Below are positions 26,578-35,682 of a DNA stretch of 64,000 nt, piece by piece. Source of the stretch: Ignavibacteria bacterium UBA2333 (lineage in GTDB: Bacteria > Bacteroidota > Ignavibacteria > Kapaibacteriales > Kapaibacteriaceae); the NCBI GenBank assembly GCA_002344895.1, contig DDUR01000061.1:62001-126000 (forward strand), given 5' to 3'. The position numbers and the translations under genes were made by a program. Each line of letters starts with the position of its first letter. Positions within the stretch are counted from its first letter, which is position 1. Under the pieces are notes generated by a model. The model was not told the DNA's origin. It made no database searches and saw only the letters and a program-made list of their open reading frames with translations.

Positions 26578-27942
26578 TTACCGTGTAATGTCGAGATAGA
26601 GAACAAAGGCCATCAGCGCTAGAAGGAGAGCCATACCAACCTGTTGGAAACGAATCTTTACCATCGTTGGGATTTCACGACGAATGATTGATTCAATTCC
26701 AACAAAAACGAGATGACCGCCGTCGAGTCCCGGAAGCGGTAACAGGTTCATAACGGCCAACGAAATGCTGATGAGGCCCATAAATCGCAGGAATGGCTCC
26801 ATTCCAAGTTCCCTAGAACGTTCGGCCATCTTGGCAATCTGGAGTGGGCCTCCAAAACTTTGTTTGACAGATACCGTGCCTTGGAAAACCATGGCAACAC
26901 TGCGCCCGATCATAACAACTGTTGATCCCACATCCGAAAACGATCTTGAAAAGGACTGTGCCAGTCCAAAGGTTGTGTGATGCATAGGCCCGTCATACTT
27001 TGCACCGGTTTCAATTCCAATCAAGCCGTCATTTCCTACAGTTACCACGATGGGGCGTACGGAATCCTTGCGCTCAATGTGAAGTGTTACCTGCTTTCCT
27101 GGATGGGCATTCACGTATTGCGTCAACTGTCGCGTAGCGTTGATGGACACGCTGTCAACAGCAAGTATCACGTCCCCAGGCTCTAGTCCGGCTTTCTCTG
27201 CTGGTCTCCCCGAGATGACGCCAGCAACTACAGTCTTCATTCCCGATGGAATGATACCAAGCCCCATACCAGTGGAGAGGTGGGAATGCAGGTCTGCAGA
27301 ATTGACCGTGATATTCCGCGCCCCTTTTGATCCAACAACGGAGATTGTCACAACATCTTGAGCTGCGTCCGCGAGCCGCTCCGTGATCTCATTCCATGTC
27401 GTTACGCCTTGTCCATCAATAGCAACTATTTTATCACCAGCTTCAAGACCTGCTCGTTGAAAGGGTGAAGACTTTTCAACGTGTGATACACTTGTCGTCG
27501 CCAGTCGATCCTCTCCATAGACATATGACATCATGGTGAATACGCCAATGGCGAACAGGATATTCATGGCAACACCAGCCACTAAGACAAGGGCCTTCTG
27601 CCAGTTTTTCTTGGACCGGAATTCATAGTGTTCAGGAGCGCGATCTTTAAAATCTGTGTCAAACGACTCGTCAACCATACCAACGATTTTTACATATCCG
27701 CCAATAGGAAACCAGCAGATTCGATAGTCCGTATCGTCACCGAGTTCGAGATTGTCAGGGAGCTTCCCGAATGTGAATCCAGTTCGTCGGTTCCACCCCA
27801 TCATTCTCGGTCCCATACCAAGCGCAAAAACGTCAGCCCTCATACCGGTCCATATGGCCGTGAGGAAGTGTCCTAGTTCGTGTACAAAAACGAGTACGCC
27901 GATGACGAGGAGGAAGGAGAGTATGGTTGTGAGGAGTTCCAT
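26578..27942 (-). CDS. rseP: Site-2 intramembrane protease RseP
   Basis: Zinc metalloprotease of the inner membrane that cuts anti-sigma factors and signal-peptide remnants. HELGH (residues 21-25) lies in the first helix; the third zinc ligand is in LPLPGLDGGHLVFV near residue 400. Two PDZ domains lie between (VEKSSPFQRAGLEAGDKIV and SGRPAEKAGLEPGDVIL), as in E. coli RseP. It lies between dxr and surE in a housekeeping run, an arrangement close to the dxr-rseP order common in bacteria. Confidence 0.95.
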   Translation of the reverse strand: MELLTTILSFLLVIGVLVFVHELGHFLTAIWTGMRADVFALGMGPRMMGWNRRTGFTFGKLPDNLELGDDTDYRICWFPIGGYVKIVGMVDESFDTDFKDRAPEHYEFRSKKNWQKALVLVAGVAMNILFAIGVFTMMSYVYGEDRLATTSVSHVEKSSPFQRAGLEAGDKIVAIDGQGVTTWNEITERLADAAQDVVTISVVGSKGARNITVNSADLHSHLSTGMGLGIIPSGMKTVVAGVISGRPAEKAGLEPGDVILAVDSVSINATRQLTQYVNAHPGKQVTLHIERKDSVRPIVVTVGNDGLIGIETGAKYDGPMHHTTFGLAQSFSRSFSDVGSTVVMIGRSVAMVFQGTVSVKQSFGGPLQIAKMAERSRELGMEPFLRFMGLISISLAVMNLLPLPGLDGGHLVFVGIESIIRREIPTMVKIRFQQVGMALLLALMAFVLYLDITR

Positions 27943-27981
27943 GTCGTAACTGACGAGAGAAGAGCTGGCGAGGAGGATGAT

Positions 27982-29142
27982 TTACGCGTCGATGTCTGCC
28001 GCAATACGGCGAGCCTCGGCATCCGTTGCAAGAATGTCGGACAAGGACGTTTCATCGACGTGATTCATGCGCGAGAGTGTTTTTTCGATGATGGCGGGAA
28101 TTGATGTAAACGGTATGTGACCGTCGAGAAACCGAGAGACAGCAATTTCATTCGCTGCATTCACAATACACGGGGAATTCCCCTCCGCACGTAAGGCCTC
28201 ATAGGCGATACGTAAACATGGGAATCGCTCGAGGTCGGGACTTTCAAACGTCAGCGTTCCAATCTCGGCAAGATTCATCCTCGGAGTATCAAGAGGAGCA
28301 TGCCGAGGATACGTGAGGGCATACTGAATTGGTACAAGCATCGACGGGAGCCCCATTTGCGCCTTTACTGATCCATCGACAAACTCTACCATGCTGTGAA
28401 TGATACTCTGCGGATGAATGACTACGTCAATTCGATCAACGTCGATATCAAACAGCCAACGTGCTTCCATCACCTCGAAGCCCTTGTTCATAAGTGTCGC
28501 TGAGTCGATGGTAATCTTCCGACCCATAGACCAGTTGGGATGACGTAAGGCACGATCTACCGTAACGTGTTGTAACTCGTCCTGGGGAAGGGCGCGAAAG
28601 GGGCCTCCACTGGCCGTGATCACAAAACGCTCAACATCTGCAAGTTGTTCACCACACAGACATTGGAGGATGGCGGAATGTTCTGAATCAACGGCAAGGA
28701 GTGTTGCACCATGGTCACGCGCAGCTGCCATGATAACTCCCCCTGCACTCACCAGAGTTTCCTTATTTGCGAGTCCAACAACGTGTCCTGAGCGGATTGC
28801 GGCAAGCGTGGGGACGACACCACTGAAGCCTACCATGGCTGACATAACGATGTCGTTGTCTGTGTCGGCGGCGGCTTCACAGAGTCCTTCCTCACCACAC
28901 AAAACCGGACCAGTAAACTCCGGGAGTAGTTCAAGGAATCGACTACGAGCCCACTCTTCGCGAATGGCTACTCCGTGAGGACGGAACTGACGGACCTGAT
29001 CTGCGAGTTCTTCAACCCGAGTATTACAGGTCAGCCACTTAATAGTCCAATCGTCAGCTGATCTCTGAATTACGTCAAGTGTCTGCGTTCCGATGGATCC
29101 GGTGGAGCCGAGAATGGTCAGTGTTCGACGTGTCACTCGCAC
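27982..29142 (-). CDS. dxr: 1-deoxy-D-xylulose 5-phosphate reductoisomerase
   Basis: Second step of the non-mevalonate isoprenoid pathway, NADPH-dependent. The NADPH loop is ILGSTGSIGTQTLD near the N-terminus. VGLANKETLVSAG, LLAVDSEHSAILQ (metal-binding D and E) and HPNWSMGRKITIDSATLMNK are catalytic-domain signatures. The start is GTG 29142, directly after the rng stop. A repeat copy encodes GGPFRALP beside a conserved TASGGPF segment, so the repeat here fits into pre-existing sequence. Confidence 0.95.
   Translation of the reverse strand: MRVTRRTLTILGSTGSIGTQTLDVIQRSADDWTIKWLTCNTRVEELADQVRQFRPHGVAIREEWARSRFLELLPEFTGPVLCGEEGLCEAAADTDNDIVMSAMVGFSGVVPTLAAIRSGHVVGLANKETLVSAGGVIMAAARDHGATLLAVDSEHSAILQCLCGEQLADVERFVITASGGPFRALPQDELQHVTVDRALRHPNWSMGRKITIDSATLMNKGFEVMEARWLFDIDVDRIDVVIHPQSIIHSMVEFVDGSVKAQMGLPSMLVPIQYALTYPRHAPLDTPRMNLAEIGTLTFESPDLERFPCLRIAYEALRAEGNSPCIVNAANEIAVSRFLDGHIPFTSIPAIIEKTLSRMNHVDETSLSDILATDAEARRIAADIDA
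28588..28604 (+). repeat. Bipartite G-rich repeat copy inside dxr
   Basis: AAGGGCGCGAAAGGGGC, a variant with a CGCG spacer. Its complement closely matches the purH copy (GCCCCTTTCGCGCCTTT), so this spacer variant occurs at least twice. Confidence 0.6.
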
Positions 29143-30747
29143 CTACATGTACCGTTTCGTGATATCCGTGGAGCCAGACAGACATCGGAAATCTCCAGCT
29201 TCAATCGTGGAGTCTTCACGGAACTTCACGAACAGAAAATATGAACGTAACCACCGGCGGGTTGTTTGTGAGGCATGGCGCTCCATCCACGAGATCACAA
29301 AAGGATGAGCCGCAACCGTAACACGCATTTTCCAGGTACGCGCGCGGAAGGTGCGTAACCATCGATCAACTGCCTGTACAGTTGTTTCTGGACTTTGAAC
29401 ACGTCCCGTACCATAACAAGCGGGGCAGGCCTCACTGGAACGTTCGGCCATACTCTGTCGAATTCGCTGTCGAGTAATCTGAAGAAGACCAAGCTGTGTA
29501 ATAGGATAGATCACTGTCTTCGCTCGATCACGTGCCGTTTCCTTCCTCATTTCTCCAATGAGTCGGCGACGATTGTCCTCTTGCTGCATATCAATAAAAT
29601 CAACAAGGATAATACCGCCAATATCACGCAGCCTCAGTTGACGAGCAACCTCGCGAGCAGCCTCGAAGTTGGTCTTTACGGCATTACCCTCTTGAGATCT
29701 TTCATTCGATGCACGACCCGAATTGACGTCAATCACAACCATCGCTTCCGTATGGTCGATTACGATACTGCCACCACTAGGAAGAGGCACCGTTCGCGCA
29801 TGCGTCAGCTCGACATCACGCTCAATACCGTAGACATCAAAAATCGGCTTCGAATCAGTAAATAATTCAATTTTCCCATTGAGATGCGGGGCTGTACGCT
29901 GAACATAGGCCTTAATCTCCTTGTACAGCTTGTGATCATCAACCACAACCTGCCGAACGTCATCCTTAAAGAGGTCACGTATAACACTGTGGGCAATACC
30001 GGCTTCTTTATGAAGTAGGACAGGCCCCTTTGACCCCTTCACCAACTTTTCCATTTCCTGCCATCTCTCAACGAGATCTTCGAAGTCATTTCGAACATCG
30101 GATTCGTCGAGACCAGCTGCGGCTGTCCGGATAATGCAGCCCATACCTTCGGGCAGGATACTCTTAGCGATTGCACGAAGGCGCCGGCGCTCACGCATCG
30201 ACTGAACCTTCAGGGAGACACCGATTGATTCATCAAACGGCAGAAGGACAACGTTTCGTCCAGGAAGGCCAACCTTCGTCGTGACTCTAACACCCTTACT
30301 ATGGTAGGCTTCACGTGTTACCTGGACAATTACTGGCTGCCGCGGCTGAAGGTTGATGGTGATATTTCCACTACGTTTTGTACTGAACGTAGGCAACTTC
30401 TTTCCCGTTGCAGCTTTTACCGTACGGAGAGCAACTTCCGTGCTCTCTACCTGACGTGTAGTGGGCCTGTCATCGGAAGCATCTTCATCGGTGTCGGTAT
30501 CATCCGTACCATCTTCCATCGTCGAATCGACGTCGCTGAAGTGCAAAAACGCATCTTGCTCCAGGCCGATATCGACAAAGGCAGCATTCATTCCCTGAAG
30601 GATCTTACTTACCCTTCCGAGATAAATATTGCCGACGTGATGTTCTGTATCGGGGGCCTCAGTAAAGAGTTCTGCGAGGCGTCCGTCCTCCGTGATCGCA
30701 ATCCGGAGGTGCGTAGGCGTGCTATTGATGAGTATGCGTTGTGCCAT
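29143..30747 (-). CDS. rng: Ribonuclease G/E family endoribonuclease
   Basis: The 534-residue enzyme processes rRNA and mRNA ends. The N-terminal S1 domain is broken by an acidic insert (about residues 75-95, TEDGTDD-type low complexity). The catalytic aspartates are in AMVVIDVNSGRAS and GGIILVDFIDMQ, and the zinc-link cysteines in CPACYGTG. It lacks the long C-terminal scaffold of RNase E, so it is RNase G-like. The SRP RNA ends 17 nt before its start codon, so rng may be read from the SRP promoter or depend on partial read-through. A repeat copy encodes VKGSKGP. Confidence 0.93.
   Translation of the reverse strand: MAQRILINSTPTHLRIAITEDGRLAELFTEAPDTEHHVGNIYLGRVSKILQGMNAAFVDIGLEQDAFLHFSDVDSTMEDGTDDTDTDEDASDDRPTTRQVESTEVALRTVKAATGKKLPTFSTKRSGNITINLQPRQPVIVQVTREAYHSKGVRVTTKVGLPGRNVVLLPFDESIGVSLKVQSMRERRRLRAIAKSILPEGMGCIIRTAAAGLDESDVRNDFEDLVERWQEMEKLVKGSKGPVLLHKEAGIAHSVIRDLFKDDVRQVVVDDHKLYKEIKAYVQRTAPHLNGKIELFTDSKPIFDVYGIERDVELTHARTVPLPSGGSIVIDHTEAMVVIDVNSGRASNERSQEGNAVKTNFEAAREVARQLRLRDIGGIILVDFIDMQQEDNRRRLIGEMRKETARDRAKTVIYPITQLGLLQITRQRIRQSMAERSSEACPACYGTGRVQSPETTVQAVDRWLRTFRARTWKMRVTVAAHPFVISWMERHASQTTRRWLRSYFLFVKFREDSTIEAGDFRCLSGSTDITKRYM
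30024..30039 (+). repeat. Bipartite C-rich repeat copy inside rng
   Basis: GCCCCTTTGACCCCTT; encodes KGSKGP between EMEKLV and VLLHKE, a surface stretch before the DNase I-like part of the enzyme. Confidence 0.7.
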
Positions 30748-30763
30748 CTTCTAGAAAACAAAA

Positions 30764-30863
30764 CAGCCAAGTTGACCGTGGCGCCTTGTATGCAAACTAA
30801 CCGTTGCTTCCTTCCGGACCTGGCGGGGTTGGGTTCGATACAACCGCACGGGACTTGGCCGTG
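30764..30863 (-). ncRNA. ffs: Small signal recognition particle RNA (4.5S type)
   Basis: The minus strand contains GCCAGGTCCGGAAGGAAGCA, the nearly invariant SRP domain IV apical loop that binds Ffh. The flanks fold: TTGTAT pairs with ATACAA, GTG with CAC, and CGGCCAAGT (30861-30853) with ACTTGGCTG (30772-30764, one G-U). This gives a single ~100-nt hairpin. A T-rich stretch (TTTTGTTTTC) follows and may terminate transcription. Ends are set by the outermost pairing and are approximate. Confidence 0.93.
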
Positions 30864-30884
30864 TTCGTTTCGATTGGAGAGCTC

Positions 30885-30904
30885 CAAATATACGGAACGT
30901 TCCG
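30885..30904 (-). promoter_or_regulatory. SRP RNA promoter with embedded palindrome
   Basis: TATATTTG (30892-30885) is a perfect TAnnTTTG box; TTAACA lies 16 bp upstream as a -35-like element. The spacer contains the perfect 12-bp palindrome CGGAACGTTCCG (30893-30904). Transcription would start close to the 5' end of the RNA hairpin. Confidence 0.6.
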
Positions 30905-30923
30905 AAACTGTTAACGTGATACA

Positions 30924-32207
30924 TCACGGAGCTCGGAATTCCGGTTGCAGTCCTTGCCAACACTCCCAATAGTCTCGCTGGAGTTCACCACTGGACATTG
31001 CAAATGCCGTTGGTTTACACACAAAGCGCGTTTCGAACATAAAGGCGAGTGTGTTTTCGAGTTTGACGGGCGAAAGTTCTGCCGTTGTCATCCTCGTATA
31101 CGTGTCAGCATCTGGACCATGACCACTCATACAGTTATGTAATGAGGCACCGCCCGGAACAAATCCTCCACCTTCCTTGGCATCATAGACGCCCTTGATG
31201 AGGCCCATGTATTCATTCATGAAGTTCCGGTGGAACCACGGTGGGCGGAAGGTGTTTTCGGCTACCATCCAGCGCGGTGGGAAGATGACGAAGTCCATGT
31301 TGGCCGTTCCGGGAATCTCCGACGGCGACGTCAGAACCGTATAGATACTTGGATCTGGATGATCAAACGTTACCGTATTGATGCACTGGAAGTTTGCCAG
31401 ATCATACTTATACGGTGCATAGTTTCCGTGCCAAGCAACTACGTTAAGTGGCGAATGATCATAAATGCCGCGCCACAGGTTTCCTTGAAACTTCGCGACC
31501 ACGGAAAATCGGCCAGTTCGCTCTTCATACCATGCCACGGGCGTAAGAAAATCCCGAGGATAGGCCAATCCATTTGCGCCAATTGGACCAAGGTCTGGCA
31601 GACGTAACGGAGCACCGTAGTTCTCGAGAACATAACCTCGTGCAGGGCCAGATGTTTCTACACGGAACTTGATACCTCGAGGAATAACGCAGATTTCACC
31701 GGGTGAAAGATCGATGATGCCACACTCGGTTAAAAACCTCAGCTGACCGTGTTCAGCAACGATCAGCATTTCTCCGTCTGCATTGTAAAAAAACGTATCA
31801 TCCATTGACACGTTACAGACGTAGTGGTGGATGGCAACACCGGAATGTACCGTCAGATCTCCATTCCCTGCCATGGTGCGCATACCCTGCAGGAACGTTG
31901 TTGGTGTTTCCGGTATCGGCAGTGGGTCCCAGCGAAGTTGATTCGGCGTCGTCTCAACAGCCGTAAACGGCGTCGAAAGAAAGAGTCCGTTATCAATACG
32001 AACGTAGGGTTCGTGCACAACGGATGGTCTGATTCGATACATCCACGTGCGCCGATTTACATGTCGTGGAGCCGTAAACGGCGTTCCACTTACCTGTTCG
32101 GCATAGAGGCCGAAGGCCGGTTTTTGTGGGGAGTTTCTGCCCTGTGGGAGGGCTCCGGCAACGGCTTCAGTAGCGAACTCATTGCCAAATCCAGTCATGT
32201 AGCTCAT
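30924..32207 (-). CDS. hmgA: Homogentisate 1,2-dioxygenase
   Basis: Opens the ring of homogentisate to maleylacetoacetate in tyrosine/phenylalanine breakdown, using non-haem Fe(II) and oxygen. The 427-residue protein begins YMTGFGNEFATEA, the family N-terminus. The iron ligands are in PPWFHRNFMNEYMG (His and Glu) and SLHNCMSGHGPD (His). No other tyrosine-degradation gene is beside it. It has its own promoter and lies alone between the SRP RNA and the TPR-LuxR genes. Confidence 0.95.
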   Translation of the reverse strand: MSYMTGFGNEFATEAVAGALPQGRNSPQKPAFGLYAEQVSGTPFTAPRHVNRRTWMYRIRPSVVHEPYVRIDNGLFLSTPFTAVETTPNQLRWDPLPIPETPTTFLQGMRTMAGNGDLTVHSGVAIHHYVCNVSMDDTFFYNADGEMLIVAEHGQLRFLTECGIIDLSPGEICVIPRGIKFRVETSGPARGYVLENYGAPLRLPDLGPIGANGLAYPRDFLTPVAWYEERTGRFSVVAKFQGNLWRGIYDHSPLNVVAWHGNYAPYKYDLANFQCINTVTFDHPDPSIYTVLTSPSEIPGTANMDFVIFPPRWMVAENTFRPPWFHRNFMNEYMGLIKGVYDAKEGGGFVPGGASLHNCMSGHGPDADTYTRMTTAELSPVKLENTLAFMFETRFVCKPTAFAMSSGELQRDYWECWQGLQPEFRAP

Positions 32208-32212
32208 GACGG

Positions 32213-32220
32213 CGAATATA
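32213..32220 (-). promoter_or_regulatory. Promoter -7 box for hmgA
   Basis: TATATTCG, ending 5 nt before the hmgA ATG; predicts a leaderless mRNA. Confidence 0.5.
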
Positions 32221-32270
32221 CGTCTACGATGGCTGCGATGAATCGACGATTTCGTCGGGATGTGCCCTGA

Positions 32271-33854
32271 TCAGGACACGCGGGTGTATTGTTCAAGATC
32301 CCGGAGGGATTCGACGAGCTTTGCCTTTCGATCCAGCCCTAATTTTTTCCGGAGTGTACTACGGTGGAGTTCAACGGTTCGATCCGTCACACCAAGTGTA
32401 TCAGCGATCTCGAGTGTTGACCGACCCTCCACAAGTAAGGCGGCAACTCGTAACTCTGCTGGCGAGACGTCGGGCGCTTTTTCAAGGAGCCGACGCTGAA
32501 ACTCTGGATCTGCGGCTGCCGCTTCTTCACGGAATCGTTCCCAAACGGCATCGTCCCCACGTGCCTGTCGGATAACACGCAAGAGGTCCGAAACATCTGT
32601 TGAGGTAAGGGGCTCGCCGCGTTCGGCGAAGGGGCGCACACGACGATCGATTCCGACGGCAACTTCGCGTAACGCGCCAACACGAGCTAATGTTGTTGCG
32701 AGTTCTCGAGCAACCCGACCTGATTCTGTCCGTTTTGCTGCGACGTCGATTCCGTCTGGACGCACCGCAAGTAATCGTCGACGTTCCTCGATTGCAGCGC
32801 TGTGCAGCAATTCAAACCTTCGGCGCATTGCTGCGTGAGCTTCTGCCGTGTTGCCAACGGCAAGCTGACATCGAGCAAGTAGGTCATACGCACCCACAAG
32901 AGGTCGATGATCACCATTGTCCTCATGTCCAGCTGCACATCTACTAGCCCAGGTACATGCCTCTTCATACCTGCCTGAAGCAAGTGCACATTCTGCAAGT
33001 GCCCCATCAACAACAGCACGAAGTGCCTTTGGAAGTGTTAATGCGAGGGATTGTTCAATTGCTATAAGCTCTTCAATGTATTCAGCAGGTGAAGCCCCCA
33101 TCTTGACGTCGATAAGGATATCATACACCCGTGCGATTGAACGATTGTCCTCTTTCCAGCGACTTCGGTTTAGACTGCGGTAGCGCTCGAGTTGAATCCT
33201 CGCCTCTTCGTAGTTACCACGTCCAAAATGAAAAAGTGATAGTGACCAGCTTGACGTGGTGAGGTGTTGAGGCGACTGAAGGTCAGCAGCAATGGCATCA
33301 GCTCGTTCATACACTTCAAGTGCTTCGTCATGAGCTCCAACACTTTCGAGCAAGTAACCACGAAGTGTAAGGAACGAGAACTGCAAGTCTGGTCGTCGTT
33401 CGTCAGCATACCATTCTGCTCGTGCCAACGATTCTGTTGATTCGAGGTACCGTCCCAGGTGGAAAAGTGCTACCGCACGTTCGTACCAGAGGTGGGCAAC
33501 CTGTTCACGACGTTCATCGATGTTTTCCTCGCTGAGGAAAGCATCTACAACAGCTAGCAGGTCCCGATATCGACGTATGAGTTTAAGCGCACGACAGTAG
33601 TCAACAGCTGCACGTAGTCGTCGTTCATCTTCACCGAGGTCGTCGAACTCTTCGAGAACCTTTTTCAGCATCGGGAGAGCTTCTGCAGCTCGCCCTTCGT
33701 TGAGATAGTACCAGGCTACGCGGTGACGTGCCCGCGCACGAAACATCGGATCTACGTTTCGTTTGCGTAAAACACGGAGGATTTCCGCTTCGTATCCGGC
33801 CTCATCGGCACGGAACCGCTCAAAGAGATCCTCAAGTTCGACGTTTTCGCCCAT
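32271..33854 (-). CDS. TPR-repeat regulator with C-terminal LuxR-type HTH (copy A)
   Basis: The first ~420 residues are helical tetratricopeptide-like repeats (ALFHLGRYLESTESLARAEW; ESVGAHDEALEVYERADAIA). The last ~65 are a LuxR/GerE helix-turn-helix (AELRVAALLVEGRSTLEIAD, LGVTDRTVELHRSTLRKKLG). There is no receiver, kinase or AAA domain, so input is presumably protein or ligand binding by the TPR array. ATG 33854 lies 26 nt after the stop of the upstream paralogue; an earlier in-frame start would overlap it. Product about 527 residues. It carries a hairpin-form repeat just before the HTH. Confidence 0.82.
   Translation of the reverse strand: MGENVELEDLFERFRADEAGYEAEILRVLRKRNVDPMFRARARHRVAWYYLNEGRAAEALPMLKKVLEEFDDLGEDERRLRAAVDYCRALKLIRRYRDLLAVVDAFLSEENIDERREQVAHLWYERAVALFHLGRYLESTESLARAEWYADERRPDLQFSFLTLRGYLLESVGAHDEALEVYERADAIAADLQSPQHLTTSSWSLSLFHFGRGNYEEARIQLERYRSLNRSRWKEDNRSIARVYDILIDVKMGASPAEYIEELIAIEQSLALTLPKALRAVVDGALAECALASGRYEEACTWASRCAAGHEDNGDHRPLVGAYDLLARCQLAVGNTAEAHAAMRRRFELLHSAAIEERRRLLAVRPDGIDVAAKRTESGRVARELATTLARVGALREVAVGIDRRVRPFAERGEPLTSTDVSDLLRVIRQARGDDAVWERFREEAAAADPEFQRRLLEKAPDVSPAELRVAALLVEGRSTLEIADTLGVTDRTVELHRSTLRKKLGLDRKAKLVESLRDLEQYTRVS
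32607..32635 (+). repeat. Hairpin form of the bipartite repeat in TPR-LuxR copy A
   Basis: Two AAGGGGC units (32607-32613 and 32629-32635) enclose the perfect inverted repeat TCGCCG / CGGCGA with a CGTT loop. The insert reads VRPFAERGEPL in the protein and is absent at the matching place in paralogue B, judging by eye. Confidence 0.75.
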
Positions 33855-33879
33855 GTCCGAGTATCGCCAATTCCCGGAC

Positions 33880-35505
33880 TTAGTTTGTTCGGGAATTGTT
33901 CGAGAGTCCGGAAATTTCGGCATCAATTGCAATAAGCTCGGCGATGAGGCTTTTGCCCGCCTCGAGTCCTAGACCGCGCCGTATTGTACTACGATAGAGC
34001 TCGACCGTTCTATCTGAAACGTCAAGAACACGAGCAATATCCTTTGTCCCCAGACCAGCCCTGAGCAAGAGGGCTGCCAACGTTTCGCGCTCCGAGAGCT
34101 GTGGAGCCCTTCGTGCCAAGGTTTGCCGAAATCCAGGATGCGCTCGTTCAAATTCACGGGCAAAACGACTCCAGTCGGTAGGCGCATCGTCTGGAACGAC
34201 AGATTTGAGGCGCACCAGGATACGATCTGCGAGGTCAATCGACGATCCTTGGCGTCGTGCCTCCGTGAGCAGATTTTCAACGTCTGCCAGAGCCGAGCGA
34301 ATGGATTGAACCGTCGACATTGAGGACGACAGTTCGGCCATTCGTGAGCGCCGATCCATCTCAACCTTTCGAACTTCTGCGATGGCATCGAGCGTCTCTA
34401 CATACACGGATGATTCCGGAGAAAGTCCGCGTTCAGCTACTTCTGAGCGCCGCACGAGTGCTTCATACGCTCCTACGTCATCTCCGGTAGCTACGTAACA
34501 CTTGCCGAGGAGCTCATAGACCTCAAGGACGGGTCGCAAGTCGCCATAGATGTCAACAGACTCTGCCGCCGCCTTAGCCCACCGCAGTGCCTCGTCGTAT
34601 CGGCCTTGTCCATACAAAATATCGGCGAGCACTGACTTGGGCACATAGGAAAGTGGATGTGATTGATGACCCTCAAAGTAGTCAACAATGACCATCAACT
34701 CTTCTATGATACGCCTCACAGGAGCTCCGGACCGAAGCTCGGCCTTTAACTCAGATACCCGAAGATTTTGTTTCCAGGCGTCAGCATTTGATGGAAGCAG
34801 GTCGGCAACAATTCTAGCTTCCCGTAATTCTTCTCGGAGTTTCGTCGAATCATTAGCAAGGTCTCGGTTCGCCACACGTGCCTGACGTATCGTCCACTCA
34901 ACATGAGGATCATGGAGATGTCGTGCAATCGACAATGCCGATTCCAGCGCAGACCAAGCAGCCTCTATCTCGCCGAGTGATTCAAGGATAACGGCGCGTT
35001 GCCATTCCAGGCGAGCGGGAATACTGTAATCGTAAGAGGACTTGAGATACGGCCGTGCGTCTTCGATGCTGCGGAGAGCATCAAAATACCGGCCGCGTCG
35101 GGCAAGACACTCTGCCTTTTCCAGATGGAGCACAGCACCACATTCATCAAGGCCATCCTGTCCCTGCAGTGCTAACATCGTTTCGATGTCGTGAAGTAAC
35201 TCGTCGTATTCAAAACGATGTTTGCGGACGAGTGCGCTAATGATGACCCAGCGTCGTAACCGGTGAACGTCTCCGACACGTTCCAGAAGGACACGAGAAG
35301 AGGTTAAGCACGTAAACGCCTCATCATAATGTCCATGAAGCGCGTAATACGAGGCCAGCCTACTGAATGCTAGCCCACGTGAATGGTCGTCGCCTTCGCC
35401 ATCAGCAAGGGTGCGACGTATTTCCTCTACGGCGGAACCGTCCGGCTCAATCATTGCGGCAAGCAATTCTTCGAAGGACTTTTCCGACCTCCTCTGACTT
35501 CCCAT
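33880..35505 (-). CDS. TPR-repeat regulator with C-terminal LuxR-type HTH (copy B)
   Basis: Paralogue of the following gene with the same layout: TPR-like repeats (ARRGRYFDALRSIEDARPYL; ILYGQGRYDEALRWAKAAAE) and a C-terminal HTH (RETLAALLLRAGLGTKDIAR, LDVSDRTVELYRSTIRRGLG). Shared strings include GRYDEA/GRYEEA, YDLLARC versus YELLGKC, and DRTVEL(H/Y)RST(L/I)R. ATG 35505 is chosen, giving 541 residues; the upstream frame to 35565 lacks supporting features. Probably one operon with copy A, arising by tandem duplication. Targets unknown. Confidence 0.82.
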   Translation of the reverse strand: MGSQRRSEKSFEELLAAMIEPDGSAVEEIRRTLADGEGDDHSRGLAFSRLASYYALHGHYDEAFTCLTSSRVLLERVGDVHRLRRWVIISALVRKHRFEYDELLHDIETMLALQGQDGLDECGAVLHLEKAECLARRGRYFDALRSIEDARPYLKSSYDYSIPARLEWQRAVILESLGEIEAAWSALESALSIARHLHDPHVEWTIRQARVANRDLANDSTKLREELREARIVADLLPSNADAWKQNLRVSELKAELRSGAPVRRIIEELMVIVDYFEGHQSHPLSYVPKSVLADILYGQGRYDEALRWAKAAAESVDIYGDLRPVLEVYELLGKCYVATGDDVGAYEALVRRSEVAERGLSPESSVYVETLDAIAEVRKVEMDRRSRMAELSSSMSTVQSIRSALADVENLLTEARRQGSSIDLADRILVRLKSVVPDDAPTDWSRFAREFERAHPGFRQTLARRAPQLSERETLAALLLRAGLGTKDIARVLDVSDRTVELYRSTIRRGLGLEAGKSLIAELIAIDAEISGLSNNSRTN

Positions 35506-35590
35506 ACCATAACTATACGAGATTCTTGCGTACGTACCGAATTCGAGGTGTACGAGCCTGCCCAATTTTTTTTCGTCTTACACTATACAG

Positions 35591-35664
35591 CGCGCCCAGC
35601 AGGACTCGAACCTGCGACCCACAGCTTAGAAGGCTGTTGCTCTATCCAGCTGAGCTATGGGCGC
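35591..35664 (-). tRNA. tRNA-Arg (anticodon UCU)
   Basis: The minus strand folds as a full cloverleaf: acceptor GCGCCCA/TGGGCGC with discriminator G, D-arm GCTCAGCTGGATAGAGC, anticodon arm ACAGC-CTTCTAA-GCTGT giving UCU, and T-arm with GGTTCGAGTCC. CCA is not encoded. The length is 74 nt. Confidence 0.97.
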
Positions 35665-35672
35665 GTGGACGG

Positions 35673-35680
35673 CAAAAATA
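35673..35680 (-). promoter_or_regulatory. Promoter -7 box for tRNA-Arg
   Basis: TATTTTTG, 8 nt before the mature tRNA 5' end, so the primary transcript would need very little or no 5' trimming. It abuts the 3' end of the 83-residue gene. Confidence 0.5.
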
Positions 35681-35682
35681 CG

